Notes under the pieces: generated by a model
Told to the model about the DNA's origin: nothing
Database searches by the model: none
What the model saw: only the letters and a program-made list of their open reading frames with translations
Shown here: positions 25,562 through 33,115 of the stretch, piece after piece
How positions within the stretch are numbered: the stretch's first letter is position 1
Layout: the number at the start of each line of letters is the position of its first letter
Made by a program: the position numbers and the translations under genes
From: an uncultured Eubacteriales bacterium
Lineage (GTDB): Bacteria > Bacillota > Clostridia > Oscillospirales > Acutalibacteraceae
Assembly: GCA_934647945.1 (NCBI GenBank)
Contig: CAKUFK010000015.1
Coordinates: forward strand, 1-64,000
Direction: 5' to 3'
Length of the DNA stretch: 64,000 bases

Positions 25562-26965
25562 TTAACCGGCAAAAGGGTTGATATAATCCTCGCTATTAAA
25601 TGTGTTGTTTTCCCATGTGACATGAAGGGGGGTTCCCTCGAACATACCTCTGGAAGGATGTTCGCCGCAGTCTTCCAGCACATTGTTGGTAAAGGTGAAG
25701 GAATCACAGCCGCCGGACATCTTCAGCAGCCCTTCTTTTCGGCCGACAAAACGGCATCCATCGATCAAAATCGAATCAACTTTTCCCTGAAGCGTCGCAA
25801 CCCAGGACATACCGTCGGAAGCGTCATTGGTAAACAGGCAGTCCTTCAGTGTCAGGCTCTTGATACCGCCGAATTCATCATAAACCGGGCGGCCTACACC
25901 GGAAAAGGTGCAGCCTTCAAACGTTATATCCGTATTGCGGTTTTTGCCGCTAAGACCGTCCGTTACTTTTTGACCCTTACCAGTTATGCTGCAATTCTTA
26001 AAGGTTACAGCTCCAATCGTTTTATCCGGAGTCAGCTTGATCGTCACATCGTTGTCATCGGTTCTGTCAAACGAGAAACCGTCAAAGGTGACGTTGTCGA
26101 TGTTATCTTGATCGAGCACGATTTTATCTGCATTGGCGCCCATGGAAACGATGGTAACGTCCTTCAGGCCCTCGGGGATTTCAATCACACCCGTAAAGGC
26201 GGAACCGACCAAGACCGTGTCTCCGGGCTTCGCATCCGCCAGCATCGTCTGCAGCCCTTCTACATCGGCGGCCACCGGATATTCCGCATCCGCGTCATAC
26301 ACCCCGTTGAAGCTGTCTTCTTCGCCGGTAGCCTGAGTTGCAACGAGGGTAATGGCGATACCGTCAATCGAGAGGCCCCGATACTCATTGCCGGCTTCTT
26401 CCTTCATATGGCCGGAAATAACGATCGGGCCGACTGTTTGGCCGGGCTCAAGGGCATACTCATCAAAGTGCTTGGTACCATAAAACAGGGTATCGACATC
26501 AAATCCTTTAAAAAGATCGAATTCCCCTTCCGTTTTGATCGAAACGGCGCCGGTATTGAACTTGAACCAGCCAGCGTCAGCCATAGCGGTAAAATCGATA
26601 GCCTCAAGTAATTTGGCGTCGCCCTGAATACCGGATACCGAAAACTTGAATTTCAAATTGAGGTTGCCGTTGTTTTTGATATAGAATGACTCCATATTGT
26701 AGGTGCATCCCGGCTCCCAAAGGATCGCTTCCTGTTCGCGTCCATCATACGCAACCCAGCCAAGTGTTTTTCCCTCAAGGGAATTGCCGCTTTCATCCAC
26801 AAGATCGATAGCCAAATTGCCCGCCACGATCTTGTTCACGCCGGTACTGGCCGAATCGGTGAACCACGCGAATGTGCTGCCGACGAGCATCGCAAAGCAC
26901 AGCACGACGGATAGAACGCTGGCAAGCAAGGCTCTTTTGGTGTTTTTGCTGTTTGTCATTGTCAT
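25562..26965 (-). CDS. SipW-signal surface protein with probable beta-helix domain
   Basis: A 467-residue exported protein. The N terminus has Lys/Arg, a hydrophobic core and LVGSTFAWFTDSAS (about 28-41), the textbook SipW-dependent signal shared by TasA, CalY and relatives. Residues 42-215 form a TasA/camelysin-like beta domain (NKIVAGNLAIDLVD, FYIKNNGNLNLKF). From about 230 the chain has right-handed beta-helix-like repeats (VTFDGFSFDRTD, VTFKNCSITGKG, ITFEGCTFSGVG, LTLKDCLFTND). AAGGAGG precedes the ATG. It probably forms or decorates an extracellular fibre after SipW cleavage; the beta-helix may bind glycans. Confidence 0.85.
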   Translation of the reverse strand: MTMTNSKNTKRALLASVLSVVLCFAMLVGSTFAWFTDSASTGVNKIVAGNLAIDLVDESGNSLEGKTLGWVAYDGREQEAILWEPGCTYNMESFYIKNNGNLNLKFKFSVSGIQGDAKLLEAIDFTAMADAGWFKFNTGAVSIKTEGEFDLFKGFDVDTLFYGTKHFDEYALEPGQTVGPIVISGHMKEEAGNEYRGLSIDGIAITLVATQATGEEDSFNGVYDADAEYPVAADVEGLQTMLADAKPGDTVLVGSAFTGVIEIPEGLKDVTIVSMGANADKIVLDQDNIDNVTFDGFSFDRTDDNDVTIKLTPDKTIGAVTFKNCSITGKGQKVTDGLSGKNRNTDITFEGCTFSGVGRPVYDEFGGIKSLTLKDCLFTNDASDGMSWVATLQGKVDSILIDGCRFVGRKEGLLKMSGGCDSFTFTNNVLEDCGEHPSRGMFEGTPLHVTWENNTFNSEDYINPFAG

Positions 26966-27020
26966 ATTCCTCCTTTTTCAAATTTTTCAATGACAATATG
27001 TAATCACGCACACCGCGTGT

Positions 27021-27755
27021 TTACACCGCAGGGGGATTTTGCGGATCCGTGGCGTCCTGCTTACCGGACAGCTCCTTTTTCAACTGCAGAAGCTCGGCCA
27101 TCATCTTCTGGGATTCGGTCCGTTCGGCTTCCAGCCGCTTCCGTTCTGCCGCCATTTCCGCCTGCTGCCTTACCCGTTCTTCTTCCATTTCCGCAAGCTG
27201 TTCCCGCTTATACCGTCTGAACAGACGAATGCTGTTGATCCCCTGCATGAGTATCAGCAGCAGGAACGGGAGGAAGATACAGACGATATAGCCCGGTGTG
27301 GTTTTTAGAAATTGAAAGAATTTGCCCACGCCGGATAGCTTTGTCTGGTATTTTCCCAGCACGAAGTCGTAGGTGACAACCTCCTCGTCCACATCGCCGG
27401 TTGTCGTACCATAGGTGATAAAGCCGGGATTTCCCTCGGCATCCGCTGTCAGCTCACGAATTTTATGGGTGACGATCTCACCGTAATTTTCACTGTTGGT
27501 GGACTGATAGGAGAGGATATCCCCCACTTGCAGGGTGGCGGGATCGACTTCCTTGACGAGAATCAGGTCGCCTGCGTTGAAATCGGTGGCGGACATGGAA
27601 TCCGATAACACAATGAACGCTTTATACCCGAACAGGCTCCTGTCCATGCGGTCAAAGGTATTCACCGAAACAATAGTGAAGCCCATCATGCAGACCGCCA
27701 ACGCCACGACCAGCCAAAGCAAAATGGCTTTTATGATGTGCCATGCCTTCTTCAT
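27021..27755 (-). CDS. sipW: SipW-type signal peptidase I
   Basis: A 244-residue ER-type signal peptidase. After one N-terminal membrane helix (about 10-30) the catalytic Ser is in VLSDSMSATDF and the His replacing the usual Lys is in GEIVTHKIREL; the GDLILVKEVD and VGDILSY strands match box C/D. A second membrane helix (about 155-175) is followed by an unusual 60-residue cytoplasmic coiled coil (REQLAEMEEERVRQQAEM and beyond). In Bacillus, SipW cleaves TasA and TapA; two SipW-signal proteins are encoded just downstream. AAGGAGC precedes the ATG. Confidence 0.92.
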   Translation of the reverse strand: MKKAWHIIKAILLWLVVALAVCMMGFTIVSVNTFDRMDRSLFGYKAFIVLSDSMSATDFNAGDLILVKEVDPATLQVGDILSYQSTNSENYGEIVTHKIRELTADAEGNPGFITYGTTTGDVDEEVVTYDFVLGKYQTKLSGVGKFFQFLKTTPGYIVCIFLPFLLLILMQGINSIRLFRRYKREQLAEMEEERVRQQAEMAAERKRLEAERTESQKMMAELLQLKKELSGKQDATDPQNPPAV

Positions 27756-27775
27756 CTGTTCTGCTCCTTGTTTTC

Positions 27776-28324
27776 TCAGTCAAACTGCCGCCGGGGATTG
27801 TTCTTGGTCTGTACCGCGTCGGCGCTTAGATTGAAGGAGAGATACCGTGTCTGCGCACTGTTTCCAGCTTCTTCAGGATAATGGAAGGTGATTGTCAGCT
27901 CCCGGCGCTCGTGCAGTTTCAGCCTATCGTCCGCCGTCACGGCCTTTGTTTCCGTCAAATCGGCCGCTTTCCCACTGTATAGGACGGTATCGCCGTCACG
28001 AATGGAGACGTCCAGCACCTCGGCGAGCCCGCCTTCCACATTCTCGAGGTAAAGCCGGTAATACACGTCCCATGTGCTTTCGTTCTCAATGAAAAAGCCT
28101 TTTTCCACCGTCATGCCCGGCTCGAACAGGAACTCGTGATCTTCAATCACCGGCTTGCCGCCGTTCAGGTTGATTTTTACCGTCCCGGTTTGGAATCGGT
28201 TGTTATCCACTGTCACGATGGAATACACCAGCGCGAAGGTGGTAATGCACAGGCCGAAAGCAAGAATAACCATTGTCACAACGCTCGCCGTCAGCTTTTT
28301 TCTGATCTGCTTCTGCTTATTCAT
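27776..28324 (-). CDS. TasA/camelysin-like exported protein
   Basis: A 182-residue protein with a basic start, a hydrophobic signal (about 12-35) and a beta-rich mature part opening DNNRFQTGTVKINLNGG, which resembles the first strand of TasA/CalY-family proteins. FLFEPGMTVEKGFFIEN and YYRLYLENV fit the same fold. The signal lacks the AWF motif of its two neighbours, so cleavage by SipW is uncertain. Its ATG overlaps the stop of the preceding gene by 8 nt, and sipW starts 20 nt after it; the genes are translationally coupled. Confidence 0.75.
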   Translation of the reverse strand: MNKQKQIRKKLTASVVTMVILAFGLCITTFALVYSIVTVDNNRFQTGTVKINLNGGKPVIEDHEFLFEPGMTVEKGFFIENESTWDVYYRLYLENVEGGLAEVLDVSIRDGDTVLYSGKAADLTETKAVTADDRLKLHERRELTITFHYPEEAGNSAQTRYLSFNLSADAVQTKNNPRRQFD

Positions 28325-29159
28325 GCCGCGCCTCCTTCCTGCCCCAAAACGCCAACAGCAGGAGCAGCGTAAAGGACGAAGCCGCTAGGATGACCCACAG
28401 GATCCTGTTCGTCGTGCTGCCGGTCGGCGGGGGCGTCAAGCCGCCCTCATCTTTGACATACCATGCGAAATCCGCTTTGAGCAGCGCTGCCTGATACCCG
28501 TTGCCCGCCGAGGTGTCGAGGGATACGTCGATCCGGTAATAGGCGGTCGTTTCATCCGCCGCACTCTCTTTCAGCGGCTCGGAAAGCTCCATGCCGTCAA
28601 TTTCCGCGAAAGGCGCATCGCACAGCACCCGGCCGGTTTCCATATGCGTGACCTTGATATGCAACATCTTGCCGAGGTTTTTTGTTTGTTCTGTAATGTC
28701 CGTCCGGAAAAAGAGGCCGATATCTGTATCGTGATATGCCTTGACGCAAAAATATGTGGTCTCCACGTCGCCCGGAAACATATTCTGCACTTCAAACCGT
28801 CCGCTGCCTTCCGGCTTGCCTTCGTACAGTTCCAGTTTCGGGGCAGCAGGCTTGTCCGCGGCGGGACGGGAAGATACCGGCGTTCCGCCGGTTTTGTTAT
28901 CGGACGGCTGCTCCGAACCACGGCCGTCGTTCATTGTGGGGACGGATGATGCGGTGCCGTCCCCATCCGGAGACGAGGCCGCTTCTTCGCCGATCAGATT
29001 GTCCGGCACGGTTGCGGTAGAGTGTGCAGGCGCAAAGAAGGCCAGATAGATATAGCGGCCGGCTAAGCCGCCCGCGCTGAGTACCAGCAGGGCAGCCAGG
29101 ATGATCACGATGATTTTCATCCGCGTTGGCTGTTTCTTTACTTGCTCCTGCTTATCCAT
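28317..29159 (-). CDS. Membrane-anchored surface protein, first gene of the sipW operon
   Basis: A 280-residue protein with an N-terminal membrane helix (about 15-36), a Ser/Pro/Asp-rich linker to about 110, a beta domain of about 130 residues (GRFEVQNMFPGDVETTYFCV, DIGLFFRTDITEQTK), and a C-terminal helix followed by GRKEARHE. TPPPTG lies just before this helix, so the end looks like a non-canonical sortase sorting signal or a simple anchor. It may tether the fibre proteins to the cell. ATG at 29159 preceded by AAGGAGGAG; the frame upstream to 29243 is not needed. Confidence 0.75.
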   Translation of the reverse strand: MDKQEQVKKQPTRMKIIVIILAALLVLSAGGLAGRYIYLAFFAPAHSTATVPDNLIGEEAASSPDGDGTASSVPTMNDGRGSEQPSDNKTGGTPVSSRPAADKPAAPKLELYEGKPEGSGRFEVQNMFPGDVETTYFCVKAYHDTDIGLFFRTDITEQTKNLGKMLHIKVTHMETGRVLCDAPFAEIDGMELSEPLKESAADETTAYYRIDVSLDTSAGNGYQAALLKADFAWYVKDEGGLTPPPTGSTTNRILWVILAASSFTLLLLLAFWGRKEARHE

Positions 29160-29230
29160 AGTCCAGGCGCTCCTCCTTGTACCATGTTTTTTGGATCCTG
29201 CCTTTATGGCTGGCAGTGTTTGCTTCTTTT

Positions 29231-29259
29231 GATATAACCTCAACCAATATCTCCGTCAA
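29231..29259 (-). promoter_or_regulatory. Possible fixed promoter of the sipW operon
   Basis: On the minus strand TTGACG (29254-29259), 17-bp spacer and TATATC (29231-29236), outside the invertible segment. The -10 is weak. If active, it would give a basal level whatever the orientation of the switch. Confidence 0.35.
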
Positions 29260-29500
29260 AACCGGGTCAAACGGGGGTCCGTCCCCTTTTCGGGTTTCGC
29301 CAACGCCGCTTCTGACATCCCTTTGTGATATGGCCTGCCGGCGGCCATGGCATCATGCGCGTCCGCTATCCCGGGGATCCTGCCCGCCAGGCGGATGCCG
29401 GCGACGGCCGAGATGCCGTTTTTATTTGTCCTGTCTTTTCAAGACCGGCTATCGGGTAGGCTCCTTTTTTCATTTTCCCTGTCTCCCACCCCATAGAACA

Positions 29501-29521
29501 TCACATAATGCGGATTATGTG
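29501..29521 (+). repeat. Left inverted repeat of the invertible segment
   Basis: Arms CACATAAT and ATTATGTG flank the asymmetric core GCGG (29510-29513). The right copy at 29772-29792 has the complementary core CCGC, so the two 21-bp sites are exact inverted repeats. Paired arms around an asymmetric core are what a tyrosine recombinase crossover site looks like. Confidence 0.85.
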
Positions 29522-29771
29522 ACTGAAAAGAAAAGCAGATTCTTCGATAATCGGCCCCTGCCCCCTCACACACTTCCGTTCGAAATAAAAAGGGCATAGG
29601 AAAACAAGCTGGAAGAACGAAAAAATCCGCCGGCTTGGTTTCTTATACCCGGATGGAGTTTTACCTAAAATTTGGATAGCCTCTTGAAAAAGGGAAGCCC
29701 CTATGATATAATAGAAATATATTAATCTGTAAAAATCCATTTATGTAACAGACATGCTGGTCCATAATATC
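29522..29771. mobile_element. Invertible promoter segment (phase switch)
   Basis: 250 bp bounded by 21-bp inverted repeats, directly next to a tyrosine recombinase gene and upstream of the sipW operon. It holds no gene but contains a near-consensus promoter (29684-29712) that now points rightward, away from the operon. Inversion would place that promoter leftward, with a start near 29574 and about 415 nt of leader to the first gene. Invertible promoters controlling surface structures are well known in gut anaerobes and Clostridioides difficile; that this one flips is inference. Confidence 0.75.
29684..29712 (+). promoter_or_regulatory. Promoter inside the invertible segment, OFF orientation
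   Basis: TTGAAA (29684-29689), 17-bp spacer, perfect TATAAT (29707-29712). In the present orientation the transcript would run antisense into the recombinase gene. Confidence 0.75.
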
Positions 29772-29792
29772 CACATAATCCGCATTATGTGA
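29772..29792 (-). repeat. Right inverted repeat of the invertible segment
   Basis: CACATAAT (29772-29779), core CCGC, ATTATGTG (29784-29791): the exact reverse complement of the left site, with one further matching base (29792). The stop codon of the recombinase gene lies within this repeat, so the coding end is unaffected by inversion of the segment. Confidence 0.85.
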
Positions 29793-30621
29793 CTAACAGG
29801 GTTATCTGTACCCGTTCGAGCCGGGTCAGATGGCTGCCGCCGGATTCCATGGTGTAGATCCTCGTGGTATCGACGCTGCTGTGGCCCAGCAGGTCGGCCA
29901 GGCGGACGATATCCTTCTCCATGGAGTAGAACGCCCTGGCGAACAGGTGACGGAGATTATGGGGAAACACCTTGCTCCTCGCCACGCCGGCTTCTTCGCA
30001 CAGTCCCTTCATCATACGCCAGATATAGCTGCGGTCGAGCGGCTTGCCGTTTCGCCCGACAAACACCGGCCCGGTCTGCAGGCCGGCCTTTTTTATATAT
30101 CGCAGCAGCAGCTTCTGTAGAGGCGCGGGGATGAAAATCACCCGCGTCTTGTTTTTGCAGTTCACCACCGCCGTTCCGTTCCGCACCGCCTCCGCGGTGA
30201 CGTATTGCAGTTCGCTGACCCGTATGCCTGTCCCGCAAATGGTCTGCAGGATATAAGATAGCCGGGTGTCTTTCGCCGCGTTCACCAGCCGCCGGTATTC
30301 CTCCCTGCTCAGCTCCTTCTCCTGCCGGCAAAACATCTGCCGTTGGATTTTCAAGAGCTTCACACAGCAGCCCGATAGCCCGCAGAACCGCAGAAATCCA
30401 TTGAGTGCCACCAGCATGGAATTGACACTGGCCGGCGCATACTGTTCGGTCAGGTGTTCTTTGTAGGCCAGCACCACGCTTTTTTCTGCGGGTCTGTTTC
30501 CAAGGAAAGCATAGAAGCACTGTATATCGTGCAGATACTTTTCCACGGTAGCGTCGCTCTTTTCATCTTCGCGCAGATATTTCTCGAAGGCAAGCAGCTC
30601 TTTACTTGATAACTGGTCCAT
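29785..30621 (-). CDS. Tyrosine recombinase (probable DNA invertase of the switch)
   Basis: A 278-residue XerC/D-type recombinase. An N-terminal SAM-like core-binding domain (about 1-90) is followed by the catalytic domain with GTGIRVSEL (first Arg), HNLRHLFA (His-x-x-Arg-His) and LLGHSSVDTTRIYT (His and nucleophile Tyr): the complete R-K-H-R-H-Y set. ATG at 30621 after GGAAGGGA. The stop codon is embedded in the right inverted repeat. Position and convergence on the 250-bp segment strongly suggest it inverts that segment and so controls the sipW operon. Confidence 0.9.
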   Translation of the reverse strand: MDQLSSKELLAFEKYLREDEKSDATVEKYLHDIQCFYAFLGNRPAEKSVVLAYKEHLTEQYAPASVNSMLVALNGFLRFCGLSGCCVKLLKIQRQMFCRQEKELSREEYRRLVNAAKDTRLSYILQTICGTGIRVSELQYVTAEAVRNGTAVVNCKNKTRVIFIPAPLQKLLLRYIKKAGLQTGPVFVGRNGKPLDRSYIWRMMKGLCEEAGVARSKVFPHNLRHLFARAFYSMEKDIVRLADLLGHSSVDTTRIYTMESGGSHLTRLERVQITLLVT

Positions 30622-31080
30622 GGAAATCCCTTCCTTCCGGATAGAAATAGTCCTCTTTATTTTGCCCGCTATCTTTTACAGTATAAGCGATGGGAAAAAG
30701 AAGCAGGGTACGGACAATTGCCATAGACCTGGGACAAAGGGCCTCCGCGAGCGTTGGGAGTACAGCGAGGCTGGCCTCTGCTGGTAAAGCGTTATACGGG
30801 AATTGGATGGCCCGAAAGGCGCCGGAGCGGCTGGGGTCGGACAAGCCGCTCCGCGCCGCCGTACGGTATGCCGCCCTATAAGGCAAGCAGACGCCGCCGG
30901 AGGATCCGGCGGCGTTCGGATATGCACAGCGTGTGTCGCCAACTCTACGCAACGGATGCAGCGGCGTCCGTCCGGCACACGCACCATGTGAATCCGCGCG
31001 GTGGAGAAGCCTTTCCCGTTAGAAAAACGGCAGTCAGAAGAGGGCGCCGGTTGCCTTAACCGGATAGGCCGGCAATGAAT
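30622..31080. other. Gene-free stretch between recombinase and hydrogenase operon
   Basis: No credible gene was found. It holds an 11-bp perfect GC-rich hairpin, ACGCCGCCGGA (30891-30901) with 30905-30915, without a T run. Frames here lack ribosome-binding sites and family resemblance. Confidence 0.4.
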
Positions 31081-31122
31081 AAAGAGAAAAAGCCGCTGCA
31101 GAGCTTCAGCTCCACAGCGGCT
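31081..31122 (-). terminator. Second terminator beyond the hydrogenase operon
   Basis: AGCCGCTG (31091-31098) pairs with CAGCGGCT (31115-31122) with an inner GAGCT/AGCTC stem; on the minus strand TTTTCTCTTT follows. Confidence 0.65.
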
Positions 31123-31211
31123 AAGACTTTCCATACGCCACACCACGCAACCATATTTTGCCGTTGCACAGTCTCACGGCAAATACATCACGGATATCAA
31201 GGCGGTATCCA

Positions 31212-31254
31212 AATAAAGAGCGGAGTGGCGCCGCTGCCGCAGCGCCACTCCGCT
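31212..31254 (-). terminator. Terminator of the hydrogenase operon
   Basis: A perfect 13-bp stem AGCGGAGTGGCGC (31219-31231) with 31242-31254, followed on the minus strand by CTTTATTT, about 95 nt after the hydA stop. Confidence 0.75.
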
Positions 31255-31348
31255 AAAAACGGAATATTTCCTATTTAAGGGGCGTTTTTTGCTGTCTGCA
31301 CTACTTGGCGCTTCGCCACAGCAGATCCGGATCTGGTACCGTACAGCC

Positions 31349-33097
31349 TTATTTGTATTTCGGACGGGCGGTATAGCTGGTGTGCAGGCAATGGTGCGCC
31401 TTGTGCCCGCCGAACCCATCGTCGAAGAACTCCTTGTAGAGGGTCTCGATGACAGGAGACTGGTGGGATTTGCGCAGCTTCATACCGGCATCCTGATCGT
31501 ACAGGGCTTTCGCGCGCAGCGCCTTGAGATCGGTGGTGTTGCGCACCGAGGCGGGCTGGATGGGCTGGCCGCCGCCGTTGACACAGCCGCCGGGGCAGCA
31601 CATGATCTCGACGAAATGCCAGGGGGCCGTACCGTCCTTGATGCAGCTCATGACGTAATTGGCGCTGGCGACACCGCTCGCGACCGCGACTTTCACGTCC
31701 ATGCCGGCAATGTTGTAGGTGGCTTCCTTAAGCCCGGCGGTACCGCGCACCTCATGGAATTCCACCGCCTCGTTGTCCTTCCCGGTGAGCCAGTCGTTAG
31801 CCGTACGGAGCGCGGCCTCCATCACGCCGCCGGTCGCGCCGAAGATGACGGCGGCACCGGTATCCTCACCCAACGGCGAGTCGAATTCCTCATCCGGCAG
31901 GGCGGTGAACTTGAGCCCCGCGCGGTCGATCATCCGGGCGAGTTCCCTCGTGGTGATGGCGATGTCGATATCCGGGACGCCTGCGGCATTCTGATCGTCG
32001 CGGCCGCATTCGAACTTTTTGGCCGTGCAGGGCATGACCGAAACGTTGACGATGTCCTTCGGATCGATCCCCATCTTCTGCGCGTAATAGGTCTTGATGA
32101 CCGCGCCGCTCATCTGCTGGGGCGATTTGCAGGAGGAGAGGTGGTCGAGCTGGTCGGGATAGTAATACTCCGCGAACTTGACCCAGCCGGGGGAACAGGA
32201 GGTAATCATGGGCAGCACGCCGCCATTCTTCACCCGGCCCACGAACTCGTTGGCCTCTTCCACGATGGTCAGGTCGGCGCCGAAATCGGTATCGAACACC
32301 TTGTCGAACCCGAGACGGCGCAGCGCCGCGACCATCTTGCCCTCGACGTTGGTGCCGATCGGCATGCCGAAACATTCGCCGAGAGTGGCGCGGATGGAGG
32401 GGGCGGTGGTGACGATCACGTGCTTGGTGTCGTCGGCCAGAGCCTCCCAGATCTTGTCCGTGTCGTCCTTTTCGGCCAGGGCGCCGGTCGGGCAGACCAC
32501 GATGCATTGGCCGCAGGAGACGCAGGGCACATCGTCCAACTTCTTTTCGAACGCGGTGCCGATATGGGTGTCGATGCCGCGGTCGTTGGCGCCGATCACC
32601 GACACGAACTGCTGGCGGCAGGCCGCGACGCAGCGGCGGCAGAGGATGCACTTGTTGTTGTCCCGCACCAGATGGGCGGCCGAGGTGTCCAGCTCATAGT
32701 GGGGCTTGAAGCCGTCGTATTTGCCGGTATCTTCCACGCCGTAGTCCTTGCACATCTTCTGCAGCTCGCAGTCGCCTGACCGCGAACAGGAGAGGCACTT
32801 CTTCTCGTGGGTGGACAGGATCAGCTCAAGGGTGGTGCGGCGGGCGGCCTGCACCTTGGCGGTATTGGTCTGCACCTCCATCCCCTCGGATACCGGATAC
32901 ACACAGGCGGTCACCAGGCCGCGGGCGCCGGTGGCTTCCACCACGCAGATGCGGCAGGCGCCGATTTCGTTGATATCTTTCAAAAAACACAGGGTGGGGA
33001 TTTCCACCCCCGCATAGCGGGCGGCCTCCAGGATGGTGGAGCCCTTGGGGACCTCGACCGCAATGCCGTTGATCTTTACATGGACCATGTCTTCCAT
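31349..33097 (-). CDS. hydA: [FeFe] hydrogenase catalytic subunit
   Basis: A 582-residue HydA of the multi-subunit group A type. From the N terminus: a [2Fe-2S] domain (TLCFLKDINEIGACRICVV), a His/Cys [4Fe-4S] site (HEKKCLSCSRSGDC), two ferredoxin clusters (CILCRRCVAAC and CVSCGQCIVVC), then the H-cluster domain with L1 TSCSPGWVKFAE, L2 MPCTAKKFE and L3 EIMCCPGGCVNGGGQP. All H-cluster cysteines are present. It reduces protons to H2 in the cytoplasm, fed by NADH and probably ferredoxin. The ATG at 33097 sits about 9 nt after AGGAGA; a GTG at 33106 is too close. Last gene of the operon. Confidence 0.95.
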   Translation of the reverse strand: MEDMVHVKINGIAVEVPKGSTILEAARYAGVEIPTLCFLKDINEIGACRICVVEATGARGLVTACVYPVSEGMEVQTNTAKVQAARRTTLELILSTHEKKCLSCSRSGDCELQKMCKDYGVEDTGKYDGFKPHYELDTSAAHLVRDNNKCILCRRCVAACRQQFVSVIGANDRGIDTHIGTAFEKKLDDVPCVSCGQCIVVCPTGALAEKDDTDKIWEALADDTKHVIVTTAPSIRATLGECFGMPIGTNVEGKMVAALRRLGFDKVFDTDFGADLTIVEEANEFVGRVKNGGVLPMITSCSPGWVKFAEYYYPDQLDHLSSCKSPQQMSGAVIKTYYAQKMGIDPKDIVNVSVMPCTAKKFECGRDDQNAAGVPDIDIAITTRELARMIDRAGLKFTALPDEEFDSPLGEDTGAAVIFGATGGVMEAALRTANDWLTGKDNEAVEFHEVRGTAGLKEATYNIAGMDVKVAVASGVASANYVMSCIKDGTAPWHFVEIMCCPGGCVNGGGQPIQPASVRNTTDLKALRAKALYDQDAGMKLRKSHQSPVIETLYKEFFDDGFGGHKAHHCLHTSYTARPKYK

Positions 33098-33115
33098 TTC
33101 GGTCACTCTCCTTCC

